A stretch of 64,000 bases of DNA from positions 2,787,501-2,851,500 of the forward strand of contig NZ_CP155559.1 in assembly GCF_022095615.2 (NCBI RefSeq), given 5' to 3'. The notes beneath the pieces are model-generated. The model was not told where the DNA came from and did no database searches. It saw nothing but the letters and a program-made list of their open reading frames with translations. Shown here one piece after another: positions 53,307 through 61,964 of this stretch. The DNA is from Bacillus thuringiensis. Lineage in GTDB: Bacteria; Bacillota; Bacilli; Bacillales; Bacillaceae_G. Positions within the stretch are counted from its first letter, which is position 1. Each line of letters begins with the position of its first letter. A program made the translations under genes and the position numbers.

Positions 53307-53346
53307 AAAAACCGTGAAAAAGGTATTTATCCTTTTTCACGGTTTT
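53307..53346 (-). terminator. Internal terminator/attenuator between secreted-protein gene and ABC exporter
   Basis: AAAACCGTGAAAAAGG and CCTTTTTCACGGTTTTT form a perfect 16-base-pair stem followed on the minus strand by TTTTTAAAA. It sits ten bases after the secreted-protein gene and just ahead of the permease ribosome binding site. Confidence 0.85.
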
Positions 53347-53355
53347 TGTTGATAT

Positions 53356-53724
53356 TTATTTAATTACCATTTCCTTAGAAGTGTACGCACTATCCCCTAC
53401 CATTATCCATTCATGACCCGAATAACCTCTGGTCACCGGTCCTTTGGATGCAACGCTAACGTTTATACGATCTGAAATTTTAGCATCATACAATGCTAAC
53501 TCTTTAGAAGTCCCATCATCAAAGCTAGCTCTTACAGTCATCTTGTAAAAATGAGGTTCGTTCTTTTTCGCAGTATAGGCAGTTGCCTTAGCTTTTGCTC
53601 CGCTTCCTGTCCACGTTGCATTATTATCCCAACTAATCGAAGCAAATGAAACGGAAGAAACCATACCTAATAAAGAAGCAGTTAATCCTGTAACAGCTAA
53701 AGTTTTTTGAAGTAAGCTTTTCAT
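53356..53724 (-). CDS. Small secreted protein ahead of an ABC exporter
   Basis: A 122-residue protein with a clear signal peptide (KTLAVTGLTASLLGMVSSVS, cleavage near SFA-SI), giving a mature part of about 93 residues. The mature part lacks cysteine and is rich in aromatic, Ser/Thr and alternating hydrophobic residues (ISWDNNATWTGSGAKAKAT, HFYKMTVRASFDDGT, GYSGHEWIMVGDSAYTS), pointing to a beta-rich fold. I recognise no family. The layout is like bacteriocin loci, where a secreted protein is followed by a hairpin and a dedicated two-permease ABC transporter, but this is inference. A TATAAT (53795-53790) and a perfect 16-base palindrome (53755-53770) lie upstream. Confidence 0.75.
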   Translation of the reverse strand: MKSLLQKTLAVTGLTASLLGMVSSVSFASISWDNNATWTGSGAKAKATAYTAKKNEPHFYKMTVRASFDDGTSKELALYDAKISDRINVSVASKGPVTRGYSGHEWIMVGDSAYTSKEMVIK

Positions 53725-53754
53725 ATATCCTTAATCTCCCTTTTTAAAATATTC

Positions 53755-53770
53755 ACTTAAATATTTAAGT
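53755..53770. promoter_or_regulatory. Perfect palindrome in the leader of the secreted-protein gene
   Basis: ACTTAAATATTTAAGT is fully palindromic. It lies between the -10 TATAAT (minus strand, 53795-53790) and the start codon, a good place for a repressor. The gap 53771-53930 also holds the promoter and A+T-rich DNA. Confidence 0.45.
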
Positions 53771-53930
53771 ATTTTTAGGCCTTGTCCTCATTATACATAA
53801 AAAAATACTTTTTATATCAAAAAACCCTAATATTTACATTTTTAACAAAACCCTTACATTCCCATGAACTTTACGTCATAAAACAAAAAGATTGTATAAA
53901 ACCCAAATTTACCCCATCTTTTTGCTACCA

Positions 53931-54878
53931 TTATTTATTTGACTGTATACCAGGAAGAATATATTTCACAATCAATTCCCATCTATCCCGTGCATTCGGT
54001 ATAATTTCAGAAGCAATTACTACAACCAAATCCAGCTTCGGAATACAACAAATCACATTCCCACCATCGCCCATTGCACAGTATGAAAAGATTCCAGCCT
54101 CTTCTCGTAACCACCATAAGTAACCATATTGATTTTGGTTCATTTCTGTCGATTCTTTTATCCATGATTTTGATAGTATTTGCTTTCCATTATGAATACC
54201 TTCATTCAAATACAGCTGTCCAAACTTAGCCATATCTTTAACTGTTAACGTTAGTCCCCAGCCACCCGTCGAAATACCATTTGGATCATGAACCCATCCC
54301 TTTACATCTTTTCCGAATAAGTCATCGAATCCAAATTCCTTCATATTGTAGTTTGGAATTTCTCTCATACCGAGTAGTTGAAATAAGTACTCATTCGCAA
54401 ATTCACGCGCGCTTTTTCCTGTTGCGTTCGATATGATCGCTGATAGTAAATGAGCTCCTGCAGATGAATATTTAAAAGATCCAATTTCTCCGCCGTTACC
54501 TATTCTATTAAGTGTATATTTTACCCAATCCTCTTGTGTACATAATTCTTCTAACGATTCCTGCCAGTCTACGAAAGGATGTGGAGCTGTCATCATAAGA
54601 AGATGCCCTACTGTTATTTCAGTTGAATGAACGTTATATTCCGGGAAAAATTCTATTACTTTTTGATTAACACTTTTTATATAGCCCTTATCTATACATA
54701 TCCCAATTAACGCAGAAACAATCGTTTTTGTGACTGACGCTATATGAAATGCATCATTTGGACTGTGACCGTTATAATAGTTTTCAAAAATAACATTACC
54801 TTTTTGTACTACTAACATCCCATTAATATTTTTGTATTCTTCTTTTATAATTAGATCTAACTTTTCAGCAGTTTTCAT
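53931..54878 (-). CDS. Serine hydrolase, beta-lactamase/PBP fold, cytoplasmic form
   Basis: A 315-residue protein without signal peptide. The nucleophile motif is SVTK (HIASVTKTIVSALIGI near residue 48). The second motif appears as YSS in SFKYSSAGAHLLSAI near 138 where YxN is usual, and the third as GDGG near 270 instead of HxG/KTG. It resembles class C beta-lactamase-like esterases and is unlikely to act on beta-lactams given those changes. It is collinear with and 25 bases after the AraC-GyrI regulator gene, so the two may form an operon. The start lacks a strong site but AAAGGGGAAT is upstream. Confidence 0.85.
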   Translation of the reverse strand: MKTAEKLDLIIKEEYKNINGMLVVQKGNVIFENYYNGHSPNDAFHIASVTKTIVSALIGICIDKGYIKSVNQKVIEFFPEYNVHSTEITVGHLLMMTAPHPFVDWQESLEELCTQEDWVKYTLNRIGNGGEIGSFKYSSAGAHLLSAIISNATGKSAREFANEYLFQLLGMREIPNYNMKEFGFDDLFGKDVKGWVHDPNGISTGGWGLTLTVKDMAKFGQLYLNEGIHNGKQILSKSWIKESTEMNQNQYGYLWWLREEAGIFSYCAMGDGGNVICCIPKLDLVVVIASEIIPNARDRWELIVKYILPGIQSNK

Positions 54879-54902
54879 TATTCATTCCCCTTTAACCCAT
54901 GA

Positions 54903-55793
54903 TTAAAAAGGTTCGATAGGTACATATATATCAACTATATGTTTATTTTCTGGGTGCTGCCTTGGGTCATTTTTATACATTTCAAAAGGATACGAATCTC
55001 TCGGTTTATGTCCGCTATTTGGAAGCCACTCACCGTATAAGAAATCCCATGCTCCTTTATATTCATCTTGGAATATTTCAAAATGACCTACCGCATACTT
55101 TCCAGAAGGTATTACCATTATTCCAATGTCGCTCGTTTCTACTGCAGACCCATCCGGAATTGTTATACATAAACTAGTTCTTAAATGATTGTCCTCAGTA
55201 AATTCATGATGATCGTGGTAAATGGTTAATACTTTCGTATCCTCAAATACATGATAGTTTTCCTCCGCTGCGTAATGAAATAATTTCTTTATCATTTTTG
55301 GAAAAGCTATCGTTAACTCTTCATATGTACCGATATGTCTTATGTATGCGACCTTTATATCGTCCGCTGTTACAATTTCAACATTTCCTCGAACCTTCTT
55401 ACATTCATTGTATTGAGGAATTCCCCTTACGTCTTTGCAATTCTTGCTATTATCGTTACGATAGTGAGATGGACTTACTCCGTAATAATTTTTAAATGTA
55501 CGGGAGAAAACGGCTGAATCTGTGAAACCAAAATGGTAAGCGATATCCGTAATCGTCATATCTGTGCGATATGTAAGTAGATGTGTTGCCCTTTCTAACT
55601 TCAATCGGTTTACATACCGTGATAATGGCTCGTCTACTATCCCCTTAAAAATCCGATGAAAATGAAACTTTGAAAATCCTGCTACATCTGCTAACTCTTC
55701 AATTGCAAGTGGATTATCTATGTTTGATTCTATATAATCTTGTACTTTATAAATGCGTCTTAAGTACTCATCTTTACTTTGAACACTCTCCAT
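54903..55793 (-). CDS. AraC family regulator with GyrI-like ligand domain
   Basis: A 296-residue protein. Residues 1 to about 110 are an AraC DNA-binding domain (LAIEELADVAGFSKFHFHRI; MTITDIAYHFGFTDSAVFSR). Residues 130-296 are a GyrI-like/BmrR-type effector-binding domain (VEIVTADDIKVAYIRHIGTY; VIPSGKYAVGHFEIF; PENKHIVDIYVPI). The combination is the Rob/SbmC-type stress regulator that binds small hydrophobic drugs. ATG 55793 follows GGGGAGGAAAG. It precedes the serine hydrolase gene and likely controls it. Confidence 0.92.
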   Translation of the reverse strand: MESVQSKDEYLRRIYKVQDYIESNIDNPLAIEELADVAGFSKFHFHRIFKGIVDEPLSRYVNRLKLERATHLLTYRTDMTITDIAYHFGFTDSAVFSRTFKNYYGVSPSHYRNDNSKNCKDVRGIPQYNECKKVRGNVEIVTADDIKVAYIRHIGTYEELTIAFPKMIKKLFHYAAEENYHVFEDTKVLTIYHDHHEFTEDNHLRTSLCITIPDGSAVETSDIGIMVIPSGKYAVGHFEIFQDEYKGAWDFLYGEWLPNSGHKPRDSYPFEMYKNDPRQHPENKHIVDIYVPIEPF

Positions 55794-55841
55794 ATACTTT
55801 CCTCCCCACACCAAAAAGGCTAACTTCACGCTAGCCTACTT

Positions 55842-56312
55842 TTACACATTTTTCAAAAACAAAACTCTACTACCGCCATTCCCGTCATAATTAGTATGTA
55901 CCGATACACCCTCTACCTCATCATCCCCAGCCTCAATTCGAAAACCGATTTCTTGATGAAACTGTATCGACTTTTTATTAGTTGGTGACGTAATTGCTTT
56001 TACAACTTTACGATTATTTGCACGAGCAACATCAAAGAAATAAGAATACAATGTCGATGCGATTCCTCTTCTTCTATACTTCGGATTTACACCGATAAAA
56101 TGAACGTATGCTTCATCTTTATATGTTTGTGAAAAAAATCCACATAAGAAACCTAACGTTTCGCCATCTTCTTCAATGATAAAACTCGTTTCTTGAAAGT
56201 GAACGAAAAACAGTTTTGGCAACATGGCAGCCATGTCTCTTCCGCCCCACCAATCATTTAAAACAGAATGAATCTTTACATAATCTTCCCCTTGGATGTT
56301 TCTTACTCGCAT
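55842..56312 (-). CDS. GNAT acetyltransferase
   Basis: A 156-residue acetyltransferase with the acetyl-CoA loop VNPKYRRRGIASTLYSYFF near residues 84-102, a preceding strand YVHFIGV and a late NKKSIQFHQEIGFRIEAG. Substrate unknown. ATG 56312 after GAGGGAGAAA is preferred. A longer in-frame ATG at 56333 overlaps the stop of the gene upstream and would remain possible by coupling. It is co-directional with the zinc-finger membrane protein gene. Confidence 0.88.
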   Translation of the reverse strand: MRVRNIQGEDYVKIHSVLNDWWGGRDMAAMLPKLFFVHFQETSFIIEEDGETLGFLCGFFSQTYKDEAYVHFIGVNPKYRRRGIASTLYSYFFDVARANNRKVVKAITSPTNKKSIQFHQEIGFRIEAGDDEVEGVSVHTNYDGNGGSRVLFLKNV

Positions 56313-56329
56313 ATGTTTCTCCCTCTCAC

Positions 56330-56737
56330 TCACTTCATTTTTTCATAAATTTTAATGACTGTTTCTACTAATAAGATGAATACCCATATCCCGCAAAATA
56401 CAAGAACAGACTGGAATAAAGAACCTAGCATAACAATACTTATTAGACCTAATTCTGGACCTGAAATGGACATTTCATCAAATCCTATATTATGTATAAA
56501 TGGACCGGTTGAAAAAGCCATAAAAATAGATGCTATTAAATAAATCACACTCATTATTTTTAATATTTTTATAGAAAGATAAGAAGTTTGTTCTTGCTCC
56601 ACTTGTGATAATTCGATTTCTCCGTTCGCAATTCCTTTTTGCAGACAATCTTCACATAAAAATTCTTCCTTTATTTTTTTCCCCCCATGTATTGTACCCG
56701 TTATTTCTTTACATCTTGAACATTTTCGATTTATCAT
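56330..56737 (-). CDS. Zinc-finger membrane protein, hypothetical
   Basis: A 135-residue protein with an N-terminal four-cysteine finger (CSRCKE at 5-10 and CEDCLQ at 28-33), a polar linker, and two or three membrane segments (IMSVIYLIASIFMAFS near 60-76, ISIVMLGSLFQSVLVFCGIW near 98-118). It may sense or anchor, but nothing can be assigned. The gene's end overlaps the first possible start of the acetyltransferase gene. Confidence 0.75.
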   Translation of the reverse strand: MINRKCSRCKEITGTIHGGKKIKEEFLCEDCLQKGIANGEIELSQVEQEQTSYLSIKILKIMSVIYLIASIFMAFSTGPFIHNIGFDEMSISGPELGLISIVMLGSLFQSVLVFCGIWVFILLVETVIKIYEKMK

Positions 56738-56833
56738 GTTGTTACCACTCCAATCTATTAGGATTATACTTATATAATTCTATATTTACCTTAATATCCC
56801 TTTTATGTATTTTATAGAGAAAGGTCGTGTTTT

Positions 56834-57301
56834 ATGATTTCAAAACTCACGTTTGGCTCGAAAAAACGTACCGTTCACTATGTATTAAGACCTAGTTGTT
56901 ATGCGATTATTTTCCATTCGTCTTCTTCAATGATTGCTGTTATCCAAAAAGGAGACCGTTACTTTTTACCTGGTGGCCGTATGGAAGGTAATGAAACAAA
57001 AGAAGAATGTTTGCACCGTGAACTACTAGAGGAATTGGGATGGGCAATTGAAATTGATCAGTATATCGGTAATGCAGCACGATATTTTTATGCAGACAAG
57101 GAAGATACATATTATTTAAACGATGGGTTCTTTTATATTGCGAACATGGTGCAGAAACAAACTGAAAATTGTGAGGAGGATCATGTTTTACGATGGATGT
57201 CTCCTTTACTTGCTGTCGAGCTTCTCCTTCACGATCATCAAAAATGGGCTGTTGAACAAGCGCTTTTATTACAAAGCCAAAAAGGATCTCCTTCTATATG
57301 A
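56834..57301 (+). CDS. Nudix hydrolase
   Basis: A 155-residue Nudix protein. The box begins GGRMEGNETKEECLHRELLE and continues ELGW (residues 47-70), with the metal-binding glutamates in place. The N-terminal strand pattern (RPSCYAIIFHSSSSMIAVIQ) is usual for the fold. The substrate is unknown. AAAGGT precedes ATG 56834. It is divergent from the zinc-finger gene and convergent with the EamA transporter gene; its stop lies within the terminator hairpin. Confidence 0.9.
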   Translation: MISKLTFGSKKRTVHYVLRPSCYAIIFHSSSSMIAVIQKGDRYFLPGGRMEGNETKEECLHRELLEELGWAIEIDQYIGNAARYFYADKEDTYYLNDGFFYIANMVQKQTENCEEDHVLRWMSPLLAVELLLHDHQKWAVEQALLLQSQKGSPSI

Positions 57302-57315
57302 AAGAGATCCTTTTT
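57281..57315. terminator. Bidirectional terminator, Nudix gene/EamA gene
   Basis: AAAAAGGATCTC and GAGATCCTTTTT form a 12-base-pair stem that includes the Nudix stop codon and faces the EamA gene. Confidence 0.88.
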
Positions 57316-57319
57316 ACTG

Positions 57320-58231
57320 TTAGCTTACTTTTTTCAAATTGAGAGCAGGCTTTTTGATTCCGCCTTTTTTTACAACATATAAACCGATGAAGATAATAAA
57401 TCCGCCAACGAGTTGCATCATATTAATTTTCTCTCCGATGGTTACTGCCGCGAAGATAACTGCGAACAATGGTACGAGATACATATAAACCATTACTTTC
57501 GTTGAGCCTATTTTACTAATACCGACATACCACATTGCAAGTCCGAAGATGGTCGCAAAGACGATTGAATATGCTAGTGAGCCCCAGCTTGGCGTATCTA
57601 CTGGCCATGTTAAAGAATTTATGTTGAATAAACAGTATATAACTAGCGGTACAATTCCAATTAAAGTAGACCATGATGTGACTCTCATTGCGGAGTATTT
57701 TGTAATAAGAGGTTGCGCTAATATTGGGTACCATCCCCACGCAATTGCTGCTACTAATCCAATTACATTTCCGAGCCAAGCATGTTCGTAAGTAGCTCCT
57801 CCTGTATGCCCTGTTAATAAAACGAATGCTGCACCAATAAACGCTACTATTGAGCCTATTTGTACTTTCATCGAAAAACGTTCTTGTTTGTGCAATACTG
57901 CTAATATCCCTGTAAAAATAGGTGACATCGCAATTAATAATGAGGCGTTCGTTGCTGAAGTATATTTCACAGATAACATAAACATCGTTTGATACATTGT
58001 CGTTCCAACGATGCCGACTGCTAGTAATCGTAACCAATCTTTTCTTTCAATACGTAATGAGCGTTCCATTAAAAATGTAATAAGTAATAATACCGGTGAT
58101 GCTACTAAAAATCGTAAACTATTAAATTGAATGGATGACATATATGCCACACCATACTTTCCTATTGTATAATTTGCTCCCCATACTAATGCTACTGATA
58201 CTAGGAGCCATTCCATTTGCCATCGTTTCAT
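57320..58231 (-). CDS. EamA/DMT-family transporter
   Basis: A 303-residue ten-segment membrane protein with two EamA repeats (WLLVSVALVWGANYTIGKYG near residue 8; LGNVIGLVAAIAWGWYPILA near 157). Members export amino acids, vitamins or other metabolites. It is divergent from a MocR-type regulator with a shared 40-base dyad in between, a frequent pairing in which the regulator controls the transporter. ATG 58231 follows AGGGGAG; a start 17 codons earlier is unsupported. Confidence 0.9.
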   Translation of the reverse strand: MKRWQMEWLLVSVALVWGANYTIGKYGVAYMSSIQFNSLRFLVASPVLLLITFLMERSLRIERKDWLRLLAVGIVGTTMYQTMFMLSVKYTSATNASLLIAMSPIFTGILAVLHKQERFSMKVQIGSIVAFIGAAFVLLTGHTGGATYEHAWLGNVIGLVAAIAWGWYPILAQPLITKYSAMRVTSWSTLIGIVPLVIYCLFNINSLTWPVDTPSWGSLAYSIVFATIFGLAMWYVGISKIGSTKVMVYMYLVPLFAVIFAAVTIGEKINMMQLVGGFIIFIGLYVVKKGGIKKPALNLKKVS

Positions 58232-58261
58232 CCGAATCTCCCCTTCCCTATTTAGCATAGT

Positions 58262-58316
58262 AAAATTGGCTGGATATAACACCGTCCAATTGGCTGTTTT
58301 TTTACCCAGCCAATTT
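58262..58316. promoter_or_regulatory. MocR-type operator region between EamA and MocR genes
   Basis: AATTGGCTGG (58264-58273) and CCAGCCAATT (58306-58315) are perfect inverted arms, and a third copy AATTGGCTG (58288-58296) lies between as a direct repeat. Direct plus inverted repeats between a MocR gene and its divergent transporter are the usual arrangement for this regulator family. Confidence 0.7.
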
Positions 58317-58356
58317 GCTATACTTGATGTATATAAGAGATACGGAGGCGTTTTTT

Positions 58357-59799
58357 ATGGAATGGAAGCTAGATAACGACAGTAAAATCCCTATTTATCA
58401 GCAAGTTGTTGACTTTATTGAAAAACGTATTACATACGGAGAACTTCCTCCAGGTAGCTTCCTTCCTTCCGAACGGAAATTAGCTACACAGTTAAATGTA
58501 AACAGAAGTACAGTAACGACTGCTTATAATGAACTACGTGCTATGGGAATTGTAGAAAGCACGACCGGTAAAGGTACACGTGTAAGTACACATATGTGGG
58601 GCGTTTCTCCAACATTAACGCCGAACTGGAGAAATTTCGTAGAAGGTGGCACGTTTTTACCAAACTTACCGTTACTTCGCCATATTCGTGCGGAAGTACA
58701 ACAAAATGAAAATATTATAGATTTTGCAAATGGAGAGCTCGGTTGCAACCTCTATCCTCACGATCAATTACAATCAATTTTACGAGAACAACCGTTAACG
58801 CAATCATTAAGTTACGATCACCCGCAAGGCTATCTCCCGCTAAGACAAGCGGTCGTAAAGTATATGAAGGAATATTTAAAAGTTGAAGCAACTGAACAAT
58901 CCATTATGATTACATCTGGCGCACAACAAGCACTTCATCTTATCGTACAATGTTTATTAAATCCAGGTGATGCCGTCGCTTTCGAAAGTCCTTCACACTG
59001 TTATTCCTTACCGTTATTCCAATCAGCAGGTATTCGTATTTTCCCGTTACCTGTCGATGAACACGGTATTAATCCAGACGATGTGCAAGAACTATATAGA
59101 AAGCATCGTATTAAAATGATCTTTTTAAATCCAAACTTCCAAAATCCTACGGGCACAATGCTTCATCCAAACCGTAGAAAAAAATTATTATCACTTTGCG
59201 CAGACTTACGAATTGCAATCGTTGAAGATGACCCGTCCAGTTTACTTACGCTAGAAAAAAAACAACCTTGTCCTACGTTGAAATCAATAGATGAAAATGG
59301 AACTGTCATTTATGTACATTCCTTATCTAAAATGATTGCACCAGGTTTACGAGTCGGCTGGCTTGTCGCCCCTCAGTCTGTAGTAGAAAGGTTATCTGAC
59401 GCAAGGCACCAAATGGAATTAGGAATGAGCATATTCCCGCAGTGGCTTATGCAACAATTTTTTGAAACTGTACCATTTCAGTCTCATATCGTACCGTTAC
59501 GAAAACAATTAGCAGAAAAAAGAGACGTTATCGTTCGTGCCCTAAACGAGCAACTTCACGATAAAATCTCTTTTTCAAACCCGACCGGTGGTATATACAT
59601 ATGGGGAAAATTAAACGAACCGATAAACGAAAAACAACTTATTATGCAAAGTTTAAAACAAGAAATCGCATTTATGCCGGGTAGTATTTTCGGTGCGAAA
59701 GATGGTTATATTCGTTTATCTTATGGAAAAGTGAATATTGATCAAATTGAGGAAGGTATTTCTCGTTTGCGTAAGGCTATTTTAGTTTGTGAAAAATAA
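58357..59799 (+). CDS. MocR/PdxR-type regulator (GntR plus aminotransferase domain)
   Basis: A 480-residue two-domain regulator. Residues 1-75 form a GntR winged helix (PIYQQVVDFIEKRITYGELP; SERKLATQLNVNRSTVTTAY). Residues 110-480 form a fold-type-I aminotransferase with the PLP-binding lysine in VHSLSKMIAPGLRVGWL near 328 and the segments NPNFQNPTG and VEDDPSSLL. Such proteins sense PLP or a PLP adduct. It is divergent from the EamA gene and probably regulates it. GGAGG lies nine bases before ATG 58357; -10 TATACT at 58318-58323 is plausible. Confidence 0.93.
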   Translation: MEWKLDNDSKIPIYQQVVDFIEKRITYGELPPGSFLPSERKLATQLNVNRSTVTTAYNELRAMGIVESTTGKGTRVSTHMWGVSPTLTPNWRNFVEGGTFLPNLPLLRHIRAEVQQNENIIDFANGELGCNLYPHDQLQSILREQPLTQSLSYDHPQGYLPLRQAVVKYMKEYLKVEATEQSIMITSGAQQALHLIVQCLLNPGDAVAFESPSHCYSLPLFQSAGIRIFPLPVDEHGINPDDVQELYRKHRIKMIFLNPNFQNPTGTMLHPNRRKKLLSLCADLRIAIVEDDPSSLLTLEKKQPCPTLKSIDENGTVIYVHSLSKMIAPGLRVGWLVAPQSVVERLSDARHQMELGMSIFPQWLMQQFFETVPFQSHIVPLRKQLAEKRDVIVRALNEQLHDKISFSNPTGGIYIWGKLNEPINEKQLIMQSLKQEIAFMPGSIFGAKDGYIRLSYGKVNIDQIEEGISRLRKAILVCEK

Positions 59800-59879
59800 C
59801 ATTATATAAAGCTTTCTCGTTTGACAAAACCTAAATCTACCATTATTATCAACTCGAACCTATTTATAGGAGTGATAAA

Positions 59880-60326
59880 ATGAAGATTTACGTTGATGCA
59901 GATGCTTGTCCTGTAAAAGATGTGATTATTTTTGAGGCTACGAATGTGGAAATTCCTGTTACCCTCGTTACTAGTTTTTCACATTATTCTAATGCAGAGC
60001 AGCCAAAAGGTGTCGAAACAATTTATGTTGATTCTGGAGCAGATGCTGCAGATTACCGAATTATGCAGTTAGCAAAAAAAGAAGATTTAATCGTAACACA
60101 AGATTACGGTCTTGCTTCGCTCGCTTTAGCAAAAGGCTGTATCGTTCTTCATCATAAAGGTTACAAGTATACGAATGATAACATTGAACAATTGTTACAA
60201 ACACGATATTTAAGTGCAATGGTTCGAAAAAGTGGTAAACGTACAAAGGGACCGAAACCATTTACAGCAGAAGATAAAGAGAAATTTAGAGTGCTCTTTA
60301 AAAGTATGATTGCACTTCAGAAATAA
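59880..60326 (+). CDS. yqxD: UPF0178 (YaiI/YqxD) family protein
   Basis: A 148-residue member of the YaiI/YqxD family. It has the PIN-like acidic N-terminus [20 protein letters not shown], a second acidic patch [20 protein letters not shown], and [20 protein letters not shown]. The PIN-like fold hints at a nuclease, but no activity is established. TAGGAGTGATAAA precedes ATG 59880. It is a single gene, shared terminator at 60350-60383. Confidence 0.9.
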   Translation: MKIYVDADACPVKDVIIFEATNVEIPVTLVTSFSHYSNAEQPKGVETIYVDSGADAADYRIMQLAKKEDLIVTQDYGLASLALAKGCIVLHHKGYKYTNDNIEQLLQTRYLSAMVRKSGKRTKGPKPFTAEDKEKFRVLFKSMIALQK

Positions 60327-60349
60327 ACCTTCTATTTGTAGAGAAAGAA

Positions 60350-60383
60350 AAGAAGAGAATATCCAAATGAACATTCTCTTCTT
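60350..60383. terminator. Terminator between yqxD and DUF3892 gene
   Basis: AAGAAGAGAAT and ATTCTCTTCTT form a perfect 11-base-pair stem between convergent genes. Confidence 0.78.
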
Positions 60384-60396
60384 GAGGTTTACCCTT

Positions 60397-60711
60397 TTAA
60401 AATGAAGGTAAATTATCTAAGTTATTTTCCTTTATACCATCCGGTTCACTACGTATAATATCTCTACCATACTTATGAAATACATCCACATGAGCTAACT
60501 TCCCTGATTTCACTTCACTAAGAGCAGTCATATAATCTAACTCTCTCCCGCTACTTGTCTTAAAAGCAATTAAATCTCCATCATCATTTTTACGAACGGC
60601 AACAATTTGTTCTGCTCCTGAATTGACTTCATGAGCTACTTCAACTTGAGCTTGCTCTTCTCCTTGATGTAAGTAATCATTATAAACTTTTTCAAAGTCT
60701 TTTTTGTCCAT
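60397..60711 (-). CDS. DUF3892 domain protein
   Basis: A 104-residue soluble protein. The C-terminal part (EQIVAVRKNDDGDLIAFKTS, YMTALSEVKSGKLAHVDVFH, YGRDIIRSEPDG) is the DUF3892 pattern. The N-terminal 35 residues are acidic and helical. GGAGGTG precedes ATG 60711 at proper spacing. It is a single gene. The gap 60712-60955 has A+T-rich promoter DNA only. Confidence 0.82.
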   Translation of the reverse strand: MDKKDFEKVYNDYLHQGEEQAQVEVAHEVNSGAEQIVAVRKNDDGDLIAFKTSSGRELDYMTALSEVKSGKLAHVDVFHKYGRDIIRSEPDGIKENNLDNLPSF

Positions 60712-60955
60712 AAAATGCACCTCCAACACATTTTATTAGTATGGTTGGGAGGTAGTGGTTTTATGTACCTTTTTATTACCTTAACGAGTCTTTAGTACTC
60801 CAAATAAAGAATACAGGCCATTTTTTGTAGCCTAATACAAATCTATTTATAGTTCCTTACCTTCTTAATTTAAGCTAAATTTAAGTGTTAATATTTTCCT
60901 GACAACTTTATAATTGATTATATCGAAACGAAATTTGAAATGGAGAATGGCAAAG

Positions 60956-61828
60956 ATGAATATAGATATTAATCGTTTAACTGATATTTGTTTAGAGTAT
61001 CAGCAATCTAGATTTTATGTTACTAGACTCCCTAAAGATTTCTTATCAATTGCCCAAAAACGTTTTTCTATACCGACGGATGACCAAGTTATTGCTTTTT
61101 TAAGTTGTAATTTATTTAGATCAGGAAAATATGGTATTTACTTTACGAGTTCGGGTTTATACTGGAAAAATTGGTTATTAGGTAAAGGAAGTTTGAAATG
61201 GGATCAATTAATTGAAGTGCAACAAATTGAAATTGATAAAGATGGTTTCTTATCTTTTGATGCACAAAAAAGCTTCAATATTAACGGGAGTGATTATCCC
61301 CCACTGTTATTTAAAGAATTACTTATAGCTCTTAAGAATTCATTCCAAAATTCTAAACAACATGATATACATCCAGTTATAAAAAATAATGAGATAAAAT
61401 CAATTTGCTCATTATTTGAAACGTACAATGAATTATTAGAACCCGATAACGGATTATTTGTAGACACTCATATTTCAGACAAAAAGTTAAAAGCAATTGA
61501 GGCACGATTTATCGTTCCAAAAGAAGAACAAATCATTGCTTTTTTAGATACATCTGTCCTTGGCAATATGGGGAAAGGATCTGATGGAGTATTAATTTGT
61601 GAATCAGGTATATATTTTAGAGAAACCTTTGTACACTTATATTTCCCATGGCATGTCTTTAAAAATATCCCTATTACTTTAACTTCAGATGAATTTGAAA
61701 TTGGGAAAGGAAACATGTTTCATCTTCAACATGCTAGAATGGCTAGTCAAGATATTTTATTGTTCATTAAGAATTTAAAACAGTATATGAATAGTTTATA
61801 TGAAGAAAATCCACAATTACATATTTAA
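60956..61828 (+). CDS. Protein with two tandem copies of a PH-like/YcxB-like domain
   Basis: A 290-residue soluble protein consisting of a duplicated unit. The first copy runs to about residue 130 (RFSIPTDDQVIAFLSCNLFR; YGIYFTSSGLYWKN; SLKWDQLIEV). The second runs from about 160 on (RFIVPKEEQIIAFLDTSVLG; DGVLICESGIYFRETF; LYFPWHVFKNI). Each has the strand-strand-GLYW/GIYF pattern of bacterial PH-like domains. Function unknown. ATG 60956 with GGAG ten bases upstream is preferred; two earlier starts in frame crowd or lack the site. It is a single gene with a terminator. Confidence 0.8.
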   Translation: MNIDINRLTDICLEYQQSRFYVTRLPKDFLSIAQKRFSIPTDDQVIAFLSCNLFRSGKYGIYFTSSGLYWKNWLLGKGSLKWDQLIEVQQIEIDKDGFLSFDAQKSFNINGSDYPPLLFKELLIALKNSFQNSKQHDIHPVIKNNEIKSICSLFETYNELLEPDNGLFVDTHISDKKLKAIEARFIVPKEEQIIAFLDTSVLGNMGKGSDGVLICESGIYFRETFVHLYFPWHVFKNIPITLTSDEFEIGKGNMFHLQHARMASQDILLFIKNLKQYMNSLYEENPQLHI

Positions 61829-61886
61829 TACATTTCTTATTACATACAAGCACATGTATAGTTAAGTCTAAAATTTCAATTCAACT

Positions 61887-61934
61887 AAAAAACCGATTAT
61901 TTTTGTAGAGAGCCTACATGTATAATCGGTTTTT
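61887..61934. terminator. Terminator between PH-like gene and DUF2785 gene
   Basis: AAAAACCGATTAT and ATAATCGGTTTTT form the outer stem; TGTAG and CTACA form an inner one. It is flanked by convergent genes. Confidence 0.85.
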
Positions 61935-61964
61935 ACGCTTATTCTTTTCTTATATTTCTCTTTT

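Noticed and set aside
57516..58037. A 173-codon frame on the same strand as the EamA gene
   Set aside because: It overlaps the ten-segment transporter completely in another frame and has no start site or family resemblance.
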